Shown: positions 1 through 6,400 of the stretch, in pieces | Layout of the letters: each line of letters opens with the position of its first letter | Position numbering within the stretch: position 1 is the first letter of the stretch | From: an uncultured Oscillospiraceae bacterium | GTDB lineage: Bacteria > Bacillota > Clostridia > Oscillospirales > Acutalibacteraceae | Reading direction: 5' to 3' | DNA: 9,949 nucleotides | Assembly: GCA_910587835.1 (NCBI GenBank) | Contig: CAJUNQ010000033.1 | Span: forward strand, 1-9,949 | Program-made: the position numbers and the translations under genes | The notes under the pieces: model-generated | Database searches by the model: none | What the model was told of the DNA's origin: nothing | Seen by the model: only the letters and a program-made list of their open reading frames with translations

Positions 1-1
1 C

Positions 2-214
2 AGCGAGCCCGACTGCCCCAGTCTTTTGCTCTGCGGGGAGAAGGATGGGGCAGGTTCCTCCCGGCGGTATAACCGGGCCTGGGCCCGGCGGGCAGGCCAC
101 CGGCTGGTCTGGCTGAAGGGGGCGGGGCACAACTCCAACACAGACGCGCCAGAGGAGGTCAACCGTCTGCTGCAAGACTTTGAAACAAATCTAAAAACGC
201 CAGTACAAGGCTAG
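2..214 (+). CDS. alpha/beta hydrolase, C-terminal fragment (cut by window start)
   Basis: This is the last 70 codons of a gene whose start lies before the window; the frame is open from base 2 to the TAG at 212-214. The visible part looks like the C-terminal end of an alpha/beta-fold hydrolase. A beta-strand with PSLLLCGEKDG carries the usual acidic residue (Asp, codon 44-46), and the segment LKGAGHNSN carries the usual catalytic His (codon 128-130), followed by a final helix (APEEVNRLLQDF). In this superfamily these two residues complete a Ser-Asp-His triad; the nucleophile elbow is outside the window, so catalytic activity cannot be confirmed. The substrate cannot be named. A TTG at 26 could be mistaken for a start, but the frame continues upstream, so the gene is truncated by the window, not short. 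No clear terminator follows it. Confidence 0.75.
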   Translation, partial: SEPDCPSLLLCGEKDGAGSSRRYNRAWARRAGHRLVWLKGAGHNSNTDAPEEVNRLLQDFETNLKTPVQG

Positions 215-368
215 GTATGTTTGAAAACCAAAGAAATGCTGTATTTTTGGCCAGAAATGAGGGATTTCAAGAAAAAACCCAAGAAAGACTGCCGCCTTTC
301 CGGAATTTTAACGCCGAAAGCACCGCTTCTGGTCAAAACAGACCGTATTCCGGCGTTTTCAAACATAC
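215..368. repeat. 14-bp perfect inverted repeat, 126 bp apart
   Basis: GTATGTTTGAAAAC at 215-228 is the exact reverse complement of 355-368. The left arm begins just after the stop codon of the upstream hydrolase gene. Between the arms are smaller nested inverted pairs: CCGGAAT/ATTCCGG (300-306/347-353), AACGCCG/CGGCGTT (310-316/351-357) and GGTC/GACC (331-334/341-344). A chance 14-bp match within about 700 bp is unlikely. It may be an ancient repeat element or a folded RNA; no function is known. Confidence 0.7.
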
Positions 369-488
369 TCCAGAGCTTGTTTAAAAATAGAGGAAATGAC
401 GTTTTTGACAAGAAGTCTGCTTTAAGGAAAGAAACCGAGATTTTCGACGCGGAAGATGCCCCCTTCTGGGCAAAAAGACGGCGTTTTC
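326..488. repeat. duplicated block: unit 326-360 and shortened unit 463-488
   Basis: Both units begin CTTCTGG and end GGCGTTTTC, with a similar CAAAA-AGAC core between. The second unit lacks 9 bases present in the first (around 344-352). A related split copy occurs further on: TTAACGCCG and GGTCAAAACAG at 308-316 and 331-341 recur in the same order, closer together, at 621-629 and 632-642. The stretch therefore seems built from decayed copies of one sequence. Confidence 0.6.
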
Positions 489-820
489 GATGGTTCAAAC
501 AAGCCCTGACTCTCACCACCACCCAAAGGCGCGAACCCCCGGTCCAGGACAGAACTCAGGTGGGTTTTCAAGACAGAAGCCCCTGAGCTCACGATGCGAA
601 CGCAACCGCCAGAGACAGCCTTAACGCCGCAGGTCAAAACAGGCTCAAGCGCGAACCGTCCCATTGTCATACTCGCAGAAAATGAAAATCCATCCCCCAT
701 CCTAGCATAACGCCGCAAATGTTTATAAATACTTTATAAATTGTTTTGCGCGACAGCCGCATCTGTAAAAAGAGGCCCTTTACGCTGCTTTTATTGCAAA
801 AAAGGCCTGCAAAATGTTCT

Positions 821-856
821 TTTTTTGACGATTTTTAGGCCCAAAGCGTCAAAAAA
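821..856. repeat. 10-bp inverted repeat TTTTTTGACG / CGTCAAAAAA
   Basis: Arms at 821-830 and 847-856 match exactly, with a 16-base spacer. Only four of the ten pairs include G-C, and there is no GC stem followed by a T run, so it does not look like a normal intrinsic terminator on the + strand. It could be an operator-like site upstream of the gene at 926, or part of a weak bidirectional terminator for the preceding region. No known regulator site is recognised. Confidence 0.45.
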
Positions 857-910
857 CCATGCCGAAACCGTAACTGAATTGTGTCTAAACTGTAACTAAA
901 CGATGAACGA

Positions 911-916
911 GGGAGG
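911..916 (+). promoter_or_regulatory. ribosome binding site deciding a GTG start
   Basis: GGGAGG lies 9 bases before GTG at 926. No in-frame ATG near the N terminus precedes the conserved QHC motif, which starts at codon 8, so GTG is the only start that keeps the first beta-strand. Confidence 0.7.
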
Positions 917-925
917 CGCCGGCAA

Positions 926-1543
926 GTGAAAGAGATCATCACCATTCAGCACTGCCAGTCCCAGCAACATGTCAACGGTATGATGGGCGGCTGGAACGAC
1001 TGGGAGCTGACCGAGCTGGGCCATGCCCAGGCCCAGCGGCTGGGGGAGCGTTTGGGCAAAGAGCTACGGGGCAAGTCCGTGAAAATTTATTCATCTGACC
1101 TGAAAAGAGCCGCTCAAACTGCCGCGCCTTTGGCAAATGTGCTGGGTCTTGACGTGGCGTACCGCCAGGAGCTGCGGGAGCGCAACGGCGGTCCGCTGAT
1201 GGAAGGGAAGTCAAAGGCCTGGTATCGGGAGCACCGGGAAAACGCCGGGTATCTGGCGGACCAACGCCCTCTGCCCGGCATGGAGACCAAGCGGGAGCTC
1301 TACCAGCGTATCTACAAGATATATGAAGAGGCGATAGAAGCCACAGAGGATATTGTGGTCCTAGTGTCCCATGGCGGGGCCTTGGGCGTGTGGAATATTC
1401 TGTGGCTGGGCCTGCCGCCGGAGGCCATGAACAGCTGCGGCATCCAGGGCAAGGCCGGGTCGGTGGGCCGGTTCAGCCGCTTTGAGGAGAGCGGCATGCG
1501 CCGCATCACCTGCGTGGGGGACTTATCGTACATCCAAGACTAA
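926..1543 (+). CDS. histidine phosphatase family protein (phosphoglycerate mutase-like), altered RHG motif
   Basis: A 205-residue protein of the histidine phosphatase superfamily (branch 1, phosphoglycerate mutase/PhoE-like), which forms a phospho-histidine intermediate in the cytoplasm. The GTG start at 926 is supported by GGGAGG at 911-916. The N-terminal motif, usually RHG, reads IQHCQS: His9 (the phosphorylated residue) is kept but Arg becomes Gln8 and Gly becomes Cys10. The remaining core is intact: SSDLKRAAQTA with Arg61, LRERNGGPLMEG with Glu85 as the likely proton donor, and VSHGG with His149. Length is normal for the family. The substrate cannot be told from sequence; it might be a small phosphorylated metabolite, and the lost Arg argues against a standard phosphoglycerate mutase. 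The gene ends 30 bp before polC with no terminator between, so the two are probably cotranscribed. Alternative: a pseudoenzyme, less likely because all other catalytic residues are present. Confidence 0.88.
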   Translation: MKEIITIQHCQSQQHVNGMMGGWNDWELTELGHAQAQRLGERLGKELRGKSVKIYSSDLKRAAQTAAPLANVLGLDVAYRQELRERNGGPLMEGKSKAWYREHRENAGYLADQRPLPGMETKRELYQRIYKIYEEAIEATEDIVVLVSHGGALGVWNILWLGLPPEAMNSCGIQGKAGSVGRFSRFEESGMRRITCVGDLSYIQD

Positions 1544-1573
1544 CAGGCCGGGCACGGCAGGAAGGGGAGCCAC

Positions 1574-4500
1574 ATGACCATCGGAGATTTTTTTGACAAG
1601 GAGCTCAAGGGCAGGTCCTTTCCGCCGGAGGTTTTAGCGGGGGAGCTGGAGCAGATCGGCATAAACCGGGGAGACCGCAGCATGGAGGTCTTCGCCCGGT
1701 TTTCTCAGTTTGTAGAGTACCCTCATCTACAGCAGCTGGCCAAGGCCCTGGCCGGTAGTGCCCTGCGCCGGGTGCAGCTGCTGCCCCGGTTCCCGGCGGA
1801 GAGCTTTTCGCCGGAGCGGCTGGACTCTCTGGCGGCTGCGCTGAAGGAGGGGGACGCCACCCTCAACGGCAGCCTGCGGGGGGCCGCCGCCCAGCTGGAC
1901 CCTACCAAAAACTGCCTGACTGTGGCCCTGGCCCACGGGGGCTATGAGCTGCTGAAGGCCCACGGCACTGCCGGGCGGATGGAGGCCCTCATCTCCCGGT
2001 GGTTTGGGGTGCAGTGCACGGTGCGGTTCGGGGGCAAGCTGGCGGTGAAGGAGGGCGACGGCTCTCTGGTGGAGCAGGCGCACCGGGAGGAGGTCCTTCG
2101 TCAGCGGGAGGCTGTGGTGCGGGAGCTGGAGGAGTATGAGGAGGCCATGGCAGACCAGAACGCCAAGCGCACGGTAGAGGTCCGGGAGGGGGAGAGCCTG
2201 ATGCCCCAGGTTTTGCTGGACAGCGCCCGCCCTCTGCTGGGGCCGGCGCCCAAAAACAAGCCGGTCCCCCTGGGCAGTCTGAGCCTGGAGCTGGGAACTG
2301 CCGTGGTGTGGGGGGAGATATTCGACCTGGAGAGCAAGGAGACCCGGGACAAGAGCCGAAAAATCTATTCCATCGACATCACCGACTACACAGGCTCCAC
2401 CACCCTGAAAATCATTCAGGACGCCAGCCAGTGCAAGGAGCTGGACAAGCTGAAAAAGGGGCAGTCCCTGCTGGTGCGGGGCAACCTGGAATATGACAAG
2501 TACGACCGGGAAAATGTGATGCGCCCCAGAGCCATTGCCACGGTGGACCAGGTGCGGGTGGTGGACAACGCCCTGGAAAAGCGGGTGGAGCTGCACCTGC
2601 ACACCAGCATGTCTGACATGGACGCCATTACCCCTGCCGGGGAGCTGGTGGCCCAGGCCCACAAATGGGGGCAGAAGGCCATTGCCATCACGGACCACGG
2701 GGTGGCCCAGGCCTTCCCCGAGGCCATGCTGGCTGAGGAGGCCATCCGCAAGGAGGACCCGGACTTTAAGGTCATCTACGGGGTAGAGGCCTATTTTGTC
2801 AACGACCTGGTCCCTGCTGTCACCGGGGCCACAGAGCGCCCTCTCACCGGCGAGTTCATCTGCTTTGATTTGGAGACCACGGGACTGTCCCCCAAAAAGG
2901 ACCGGATCACGGAGATTGGCGCGGTGCGGGTGAAAAACGGTCAGGTTTTGGAGCATTTTGACACCTTTGTGGACCCGGAGCGGCCCATTCCGGCCAAAAT
3001 CACCCAGTTGACCGGCATTACCGACAGCATGGTGCAGGGGGCCCCCAAGGAGGCGGAGGCCCTGGAAATGTTCTACCGCTTCTGCGGGGAGGCCCCTGTG
3101 CTGGTGGCCCATAACGCGGGGTTTGACACCGGGTTTCTCCGGGCGGCAGGGGCCCGGGCGGGCGTTCCCTTTGAGGCCCCCTATATTGACACGGTGCCTA
3201 TGTGCCGCTCGCTTCTCAAGGATATCAAGGACTGCAAGCTGGACACTGTGGCCCGGTATTTGAAGCTGGGAGACTTTAACCACCACCGGGCAGACGACGA
3301 CGCGGCGGTGCTGGGGGAGATCTTCGTCAACCTGGTCCGTCGGCTGCGGGAGGACCAGGGGGCTGAGACCGCGGCCCAGGTGAACGCGGCCCTGGCTGGG
3401 GGCGACCCCAAAAAGCTGCGCAGCTACCACCAGATCATTCTGGTGAAGAACCACACCGGGCTGAAGAATCTGTACCGGCTCATCTCCGCCGGGCATCTGG
3501 AATACTTCAACAAGCGGCCCCGCACCCCCAAAAGCCTGCTGATGAAGCACCGGGAGGGGCTGATCATCGGCAGCGCCTGCGAGGCGGGGGAGCTGTTCCG
3601 GGCCATGGTGGACGGGGAGAGCTTTGAGAGCTTGTGCAAAATCGCGGCCTTCTACGACTACCTGGAAATACAGCCCATTGGCAACAATATGTTTATGGTG
3701 CGCAACGGGGACACAGACGAGGAGGGTCTGCGGGAGTATAACCGCACCATTGTGCGCATTGGCGAAAAGCTGGGCAAGCCTGTGGTGGCCACCGGCGATG
3801 TGCACTTCAAGGACCCCAAGGACGCGGATTTCCGGCGGGTGATTATGAAGAATTTCACCGACGGAGACCAGCAGGCGCCCCTTTATATGCGCACCACGGC
3901 GGAGATGCTGAAGGAATTTGAATACCTGGGCAAGGAGAAGGCCTTTGAGGTGGTGGTAACCAACCCCAACAAAATCGCGGACATGGTGGACCATATCCGG
4001 CCGGTGCCTATGGGCAATTTCCCGCCCTTTATCGAGGGGGCCCAGGAGCAGCTGGTGGAGATTACCTGGCGGCGTGCCAAGGAGCGGTATGGAGACCCCT
4101 TGCCGGAGATTGTGGAGGCCAGGCTGAACAAGGAGCTGAACTCCATCATCAAGCACGGGTTTTCGGTGCTGTATATGACCGCCCAGAAGCTGGTGGCGGA
4201 CAGCGAGGAGCACGGCTATCTGGTGGGGTCCCGGGGGTCGGTGGGGTCCTCCTTTGTGGCGAGCATGTCGGGCATCTCAGAGGTGAACCCCCTGGAGCCC
4301 CACTATGTCTGCCCCCACTGCAGGTACAGCGAGTTTATCACTGACGGCAGCTTTGACTCGGGCTTTGACCTGCCTCCTAAAAACTGTCCCCAATGCGGGG
4401 AGCTGATGGACCGGGACGGGCATACCATCCCCTTTGAGACCTTTCTGGGCTTTGACGGGGACAAGGTGCCGGATATTGACCTGAACTTCTCCGGAGAGTA

Positions 4501-5911
4501 TCAGAGCGGGGCCCACCGGTACACGGAGGTGCTGTTTGGCCGGGACAATGTGTTTAAGGCCGGGACCATCTCCACGGTGGCGGAGAAGACCGCCTACGGC
4601 TATGTGAAAAGCTACGCCGAGGAGCGGGAGCGCACCCTGCACAAGGCGGAGGAGAAGCGGCTGGCTCTGGGCTGCACAGGGGTTAAGCGCACCACAGGCC
4701 AGCACCCTGGGGGCATGATCGTTGTCCCCCGCAGCATGGAGGTTTACGACTTCTGCCCGGTGCAGCACCCGGCCAATGACCAGAAGTCCCCCAACATCAC
4801 CACCCACTTCGACTTCCACTCTATTCACGACAATGTGTGCAAGCTGGATGAGCTGGGCCATGATGTGCCCACCATCTATCACTATTTGGAGGAGTACACC
4901 GGCATACCGGTGATGAAGGTGAGCATGAGCGACCCGGAGGTGATGAGCCTGTTCAGCTCGCCGGCGGCTTTGGGCATTACCCCCGAGGACATTGGAGGGG
5001 TGAAGACCGGCACACTCTCTCTGCCGGAGCTGGGGACCCCCTTTGTGCGGGGTATGCTGGAGGAGTGCAAGCCCACCCGGTTCTCCGACTTTTTGCAGAT
5101 TTCGGGGCTGTCTCACGGCACGGATGTGTGGCTGGGGAATGCTCAGGAGCTGATTCGGGACGGAACCTGCACCATTTCAGAGGTCATCGGCACCCGCGAC
5201 CAGATTATGGTGTACCTGCTGAACAAGGGGATGGACCCGAAAATGTCCTTTAAGATTATGGAGATTGTGCGAAAGGGCAAGGCGGGCAAGCTGCTGACCC
5301 AGGAGCATATTGCGGCCATGAAGGACCACAATGTCCCCCAATGGTATATTGACAGCTGCTTTAAAATCAAATACATGTTCCCCAAGGCCCATGCGGCGGC
5401 CTACATGATTGCCGCCCTGCGTCTGGGCTGGTACAAGGTGCACAGGCCCATTGAGTTCTACGCGGCCTATTTCACGGTGCGCAGCGACGACTTTGACGGG
5501 GCCACCGCTTTGGGAGGCCGGGACCAGGTGGCAAACCGGATGCGGGACCTGGACCAGAAGATCAAGAACCGGGAGGCCAGCGCCAAGGAGGAGGCGGAGT
5601 TTGACACCCTGCAAATCATCAACGAGATGATGGCCCGGGGGATCGAGCTGCGCGGCGTGGACCTGTACCGGTCGTCGGCCACCCAGTTTCTGGTGGAGGA
5701 TGGGAAGATACGGCTGCCCTTTTCCAGTCTGAAGGGCGTGGGCGAGTCAGCGGCGGAGAGCTTGGCCCAGGCCAGGGAAAGCGGCGGGGAGTATATTTCG
5801 GTGGATGATTTGCAGAGCCGGGCAAAGGTGTCTACAGCAGTGATAGATACCCTGCGGAGCGTGGGCGCGCTGAAGGAGCTGCCGGAGAGCAGCCAGATAA
5901 CGCTGTTTTAG
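1574..5911 (+). CDS. polC: DNA polymerase III alpha subunit, PolC type (Gram-positive replicative polymerase)
   Basis: PolC is the main replicative DNA polymerase of Firmicutes, copying DNA at the fork and proofreading with a built-in exonuclease. At 1445 residues it is full length (B. subtilis PolC is about 1437). Domains in order: N-terminal domain (1-230); OB fold (about 240-325); PHP domain, first part, HLHTSMSD (His341, His343) and ITDHG (Asp374, His375), Glu405; inserted DnaQ-like 3'-5' exonuclease (about 425-590) with FDLETTG (Asp432, Glu434), AHNAGFD (Asp518) and HRADDD (His571, Asp576); PHP second part GDVHF (Asp742, His744); polymerase core with SRGSVGSSF (886-894), a zinc knuckle Cys913/Cys916/Cys938/Cys941, catalytic PDIDLNF (Asp967, Asp969) and GQHPGG (1042-1047). 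The last five residues, QITLF, match the sliding-clamp binding motif. AAGGGGAG precedes the ATG. It probably shares a transcript with the phosphatase gene upstream. Confidence 0.98.
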   Translation: MTIGDFFDKELKGRSFPPEVLAGELEQIGINRGDRSMEVFARFSQFVEYPHLQQLAKALAGSALRRVQLLPRFPAESFSPERLDSLAAALKEGDATLNGSLRGAAAQLDPTKNCLTVALAHGGYELLKAHGTAGRMEALISRWFGVQCTVRFGGKLAVKEGDGSLVEQAHREEVLRQREAVVRELEEYEEAMADQNAKRTVEVREGESLMPQVLLDSARPLLGPAPKNKPVPLGSLSLELGTAVVWGEIFDLESKETRDKSRKIYSIDITDYTGSTTLKIIQDASQCKELDKLKKGQSLLVRGNLEYDKYDRENVMRPRAIATVDQVRVVDNALEKRVELHLHTSMSDMDAITPAGELVAQAHKWGQKAIAITDHGVAQAFPEAMLAEEAIRKEDPDFKVIYGVEAYFVNDLVPAVTGATERPLTGEFICFDLETTGLSPKKDRITEIGAVRVKNGQVLEHFDTFVDPERPIPAKITQLTGITDSMVQGAPKEAEALEMFYRFCGEAPVLVAHNAGFDTGFLRAAGARAGVPFEAPYIDTVPMCRSLLKDIKDCKLDTVARYLKLGDFNHHRADDDAAVLGEIFVNLVRRLREDQGAETAAQVNAALAGGDPKKLRSYHQIILVKNHTGLKNLYRLISAGHLEYFNKRPRTPKSLLMKHREGLIIGSACEAGELFRAMVDGESFESLCKIAAFYDYLEIQPIGNNMFMVRNGDTDEEGLREYNRTIVRIGEKLGKPVVATGDVHFKDPKDADFRRVIMKNFTDGDQQAPLYMRTTAEMLKEFEYLGKEKAFEVVVTNPNKIADMVDHIRPVPMGNFPPFIEGAQEQLVEITWRRAKERYGDPLPEIVEARLNKELNSIIKHGFSVLYMTAQKLVADSEEHGYLVGSRGSVGSSFVASMSGISEVNPLEPHYVCPHCRYSEFITDGSFDSGFDLPPKNCPQCGELMDRDGHTIPFETFLGFDGDKVPDIDLNFSGEYQSGAHRYTEVLFGRDNVFKAGTISTVAEKTAYGYVKSYAEERERTLHKAEEKRLALGCTGVKRTTGQHPGGMIVVPRSMEVYDFCPVQHPANDQKSPNITTHFDFHSIHDNVCKLDELGHDVPTIYHYLEEYTGIPVMKVSMSDPEVMSLFSSPAALGITPEDIGGVKTGTLSLPELGTPFVRGMLEECKPTRFSDFLQISGLSHGTDVWLGNAQELIRDGTCTISEVIGTRDQIMVYLLNKGMDPKMSFKIMEIVRKGKAGKLLTQEHIAAMKDHNVPQWYIDSCFKIKYMFPKAHAAAYMIAALRLGWYKVHRPIEFYAAYFTVRSDDFDGATALGGRDQVANRMRDLDQKIKNREASAKEEAEFDTLQIINEMMARGIELRGVDLYRSSATQFLVEDGKIRLPFSSLKGVGESAAESLAQARESGGEYISVDDLQSRAKVSTAVIDTLRSVGALKELPESSQITLF

Positions 5912-5922
5912 AGAAAACCTGA

Positions 5923-5966
5923 CGGGGAGCCCCGACCGGGGTCTAGGGGGGGCTTGCCCCCAAGCC
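5923..5966. repeat. GC-rich hairpins directly after polC
   Basis: CGGGG/CCCCG pair at 5923-5927/5930-5934, and GGCTTG/CAAGCC pair at 5951-5956/5961-5966 around a CCCC loop (alternatively GGGGG/CCCCC at 5948-5952/5957-5961). They begin 12 bp after the polC stop codon. They could pause or end transcription with a factor, but there is no T tract, so an intrinsic terminator is not supported. Confidence 0.5.
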
Positions 5967-5983
5967 GCAGTACACAGCAAGAT

Positions 5984-6022
5984 TCCGAAAGCTAGGAAAG
6001 CCGGGCTTTCCTAGCTTTCGGA
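5984..6022. repeat. 18-bp perfect hairpin with 3-base loop
   Basis: The arms 5984-6001 and 6005-6022 are exact reverse complements; the left arm starts TCCGAAAGCTAGGAAAGC and the loop is CGG. This is the longest uninterrupted stem in region A. Neither strand has a T run beside it, so it is better seen as a palindromic repeat unit than as a terminator. Confidence 0.8.
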
Positions 6023-6082
6023 GAGAGGCGGGCGCACCGCACCAGCGTTGGGGGGCTAGGCGTTCCCGGAAGATGCCGCCAT

Positions 6083-6141
6083 CTTGCAGAGCTCTTCCTC
6101 ACTGCGTTCGGCCGGCTCCGCTGGCTAATGGGCTCTGCAAG
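6083..6141. repeat. 10-bp inverted repeat with structured loop
   Basis: CTTGCAGAGC (6083-6092) pairs with GCTCTGCAAG (6132-6141). The 39-base interior holds a weaker GCCGGC...GCTGGC element. The adjacent CTTCCTC (6094-6100) can also pair with GAGGAAG (6149-6155), so two alternative folds compete. Confidence 0.55.
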
Positions 6142-6158
6142 TTAGGCTGAGGAAGGCT

Positions 6159-6212
6159 TTGTCTGCCAAAGGGACTTTGGCAGACAACAGGGGACCCCCG
6201 ACGAGGGTCCCC
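6159..6212. repeat. two adjacent hairpins: GTCTGCC and GGGGACCC stems
   Basis: First stem: 6159-6171 with 6175-6187, 13 bp, loop GGA, core GTCTGCC/GGCAGAC. Second stem: GGGGACCC (6190-6197) with GGGTCCCC (6205-6212), loop CCGACGA. Versions of both occur in region B: a GTCTGCC hairpin at 9728-9744 and a CCCTCGCCGGGGG element at 9751-9763. Confidence 0.75.
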
Positions 6213-6217
6213 TACGG

Positions 6218-6280
6218 AAAAACGTCCCACTGGGACGTTTTCCTACCCTCCTGCGTTTGCTCACGCGATTTAAGGTCAAG
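6218..6280 (-). repeat. intergenic repeat, copy A of the GTCCCAGTGGGAC module
   Basis: A 63-nt block that aligns without gaps to the reverse complement of 9626-9688, with 49 of 63 positions identical by hand count. It contains a 10-bp hairpin (6219-6228/6232-6241, loop ACT) and ends in TTTAAGGTCAAG (6269-6280), which is identical in the other copy. Strand is given relative to copy B as forward. Non-coding is the favoured reading, although one frame is open through both copies. Confidence 0.8.
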
Positions 6281-6290
6281 GGCTAAGGTC

Positions 6291-6333
6291 GTGGGACTCT
6301 GTCCCACACCCTGCCACCTTTTGAAAAAGGTGG
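6291..6333. repeat. two short hairpins before the S66 peptidase gene
   Basis: GTGGGAC/GTCCCAC (6291-6297/6301-6307, loop TCT) and CCACCTTT/AAAGGTGG (6314-6321/6326-6333, loop TGAA). They close the hairpin series of region A about 70 bp before the start of the next gene. Confidence 0.7.
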
Positions 6334-6387
6334 ACGAAAACTTCCGATTTTGCCCTCAGCTGGGCTTTATCTTAATATTATTTTTTC

Positions 6388-6393
6388 AGGAGG
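6388..6393 (+). promoter_or_regulatory. strong ribosome binding site deciding the start at 6401
   Basis: AGGAGG sits 7 bases before ATG at 6401. The frame is open further upstream to 6350, but those codons would run through the binding site itself and add 17 residues not matching the family's N terminus, so 6401 is chosen. Confidence 0.85.
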
Positions 6394-6400
6394 CCATTCC

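Larger units (their letters stand above)
215..925. other. 711-bp gene-free stretch with degenerate repeats
   Basis: No convincing gene lies here. Open frames exist on both strands (for example 221-586 + and 422-718 -) but they overlap each other, lack good ribosome binding sites, and give low-complexity basic or Ser/Gly-rich peptides with no recognised domain. The stretch is AT-richer than its neighbours, especially 720-900. It holds a 14-bp inverted repeat (215-228/355-368), a duplicated block (326-360 and 463-488), a split direct repeat (308-341 and 621-642), an 8-bp palindromic pair TTTATAAA at 722-729/733-740, and a 10-bp inverted repeat at 821-856. The promoter for the gene at 926 should lie in the last 200 bp, but I found no convincing -35/-10 pair. 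Confidence 0.6.
5912..6400. other. 489-bp gene-free stretch packed with hairpins (region A)
   Basis: Between polC and the S66 peptidase gene there is no supported gene. An open frame at 6159-6404 and another at 6146-6286 run through the hairpins but have no ribosome binding site or recognisable domain. At least eight inverted repeats follow one another, listed separately here. The inverted repeats lack a T run on their 3' side, so they do not look like a standard polC terminator. Several modules recur in inverted orientation at 9363-9949. The last 50 bp carry the ribosome binding site, and perhaps a weak promoter, for the gene at 6401. Confidence 0.75.

Noticed and set aside
221..586. 121-codon + frame after the hydrolase gene
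   Set aside because: It has a TTG start without a binding site, is overlapped by open frames on the other strand, and consists of internal repeats; no family recognised.
1727..4213. Very long open frame (828 codons) on the - strand inside polC
   Set aside because: It is antisense to a full-length, motif-complete PolC and arises from GC-rich codon bias; its product is Leu/His/Gly/Gln-rich with no domain.
6350..6378. Promoter TTGCCC-17-TAATAT before the S66 gene
   Set aside because: Each box matches only four of six bases and the start would fall a few bases before the ribosome binding site; too weak to annotate.
6350..6400. Upstream extension of the S66 peptidase start to 6350
   Set aside because: The AGGAGG at 6388-6393 with ATG at 6401 gives a normal family N terminus; the extension would translate the binding site.
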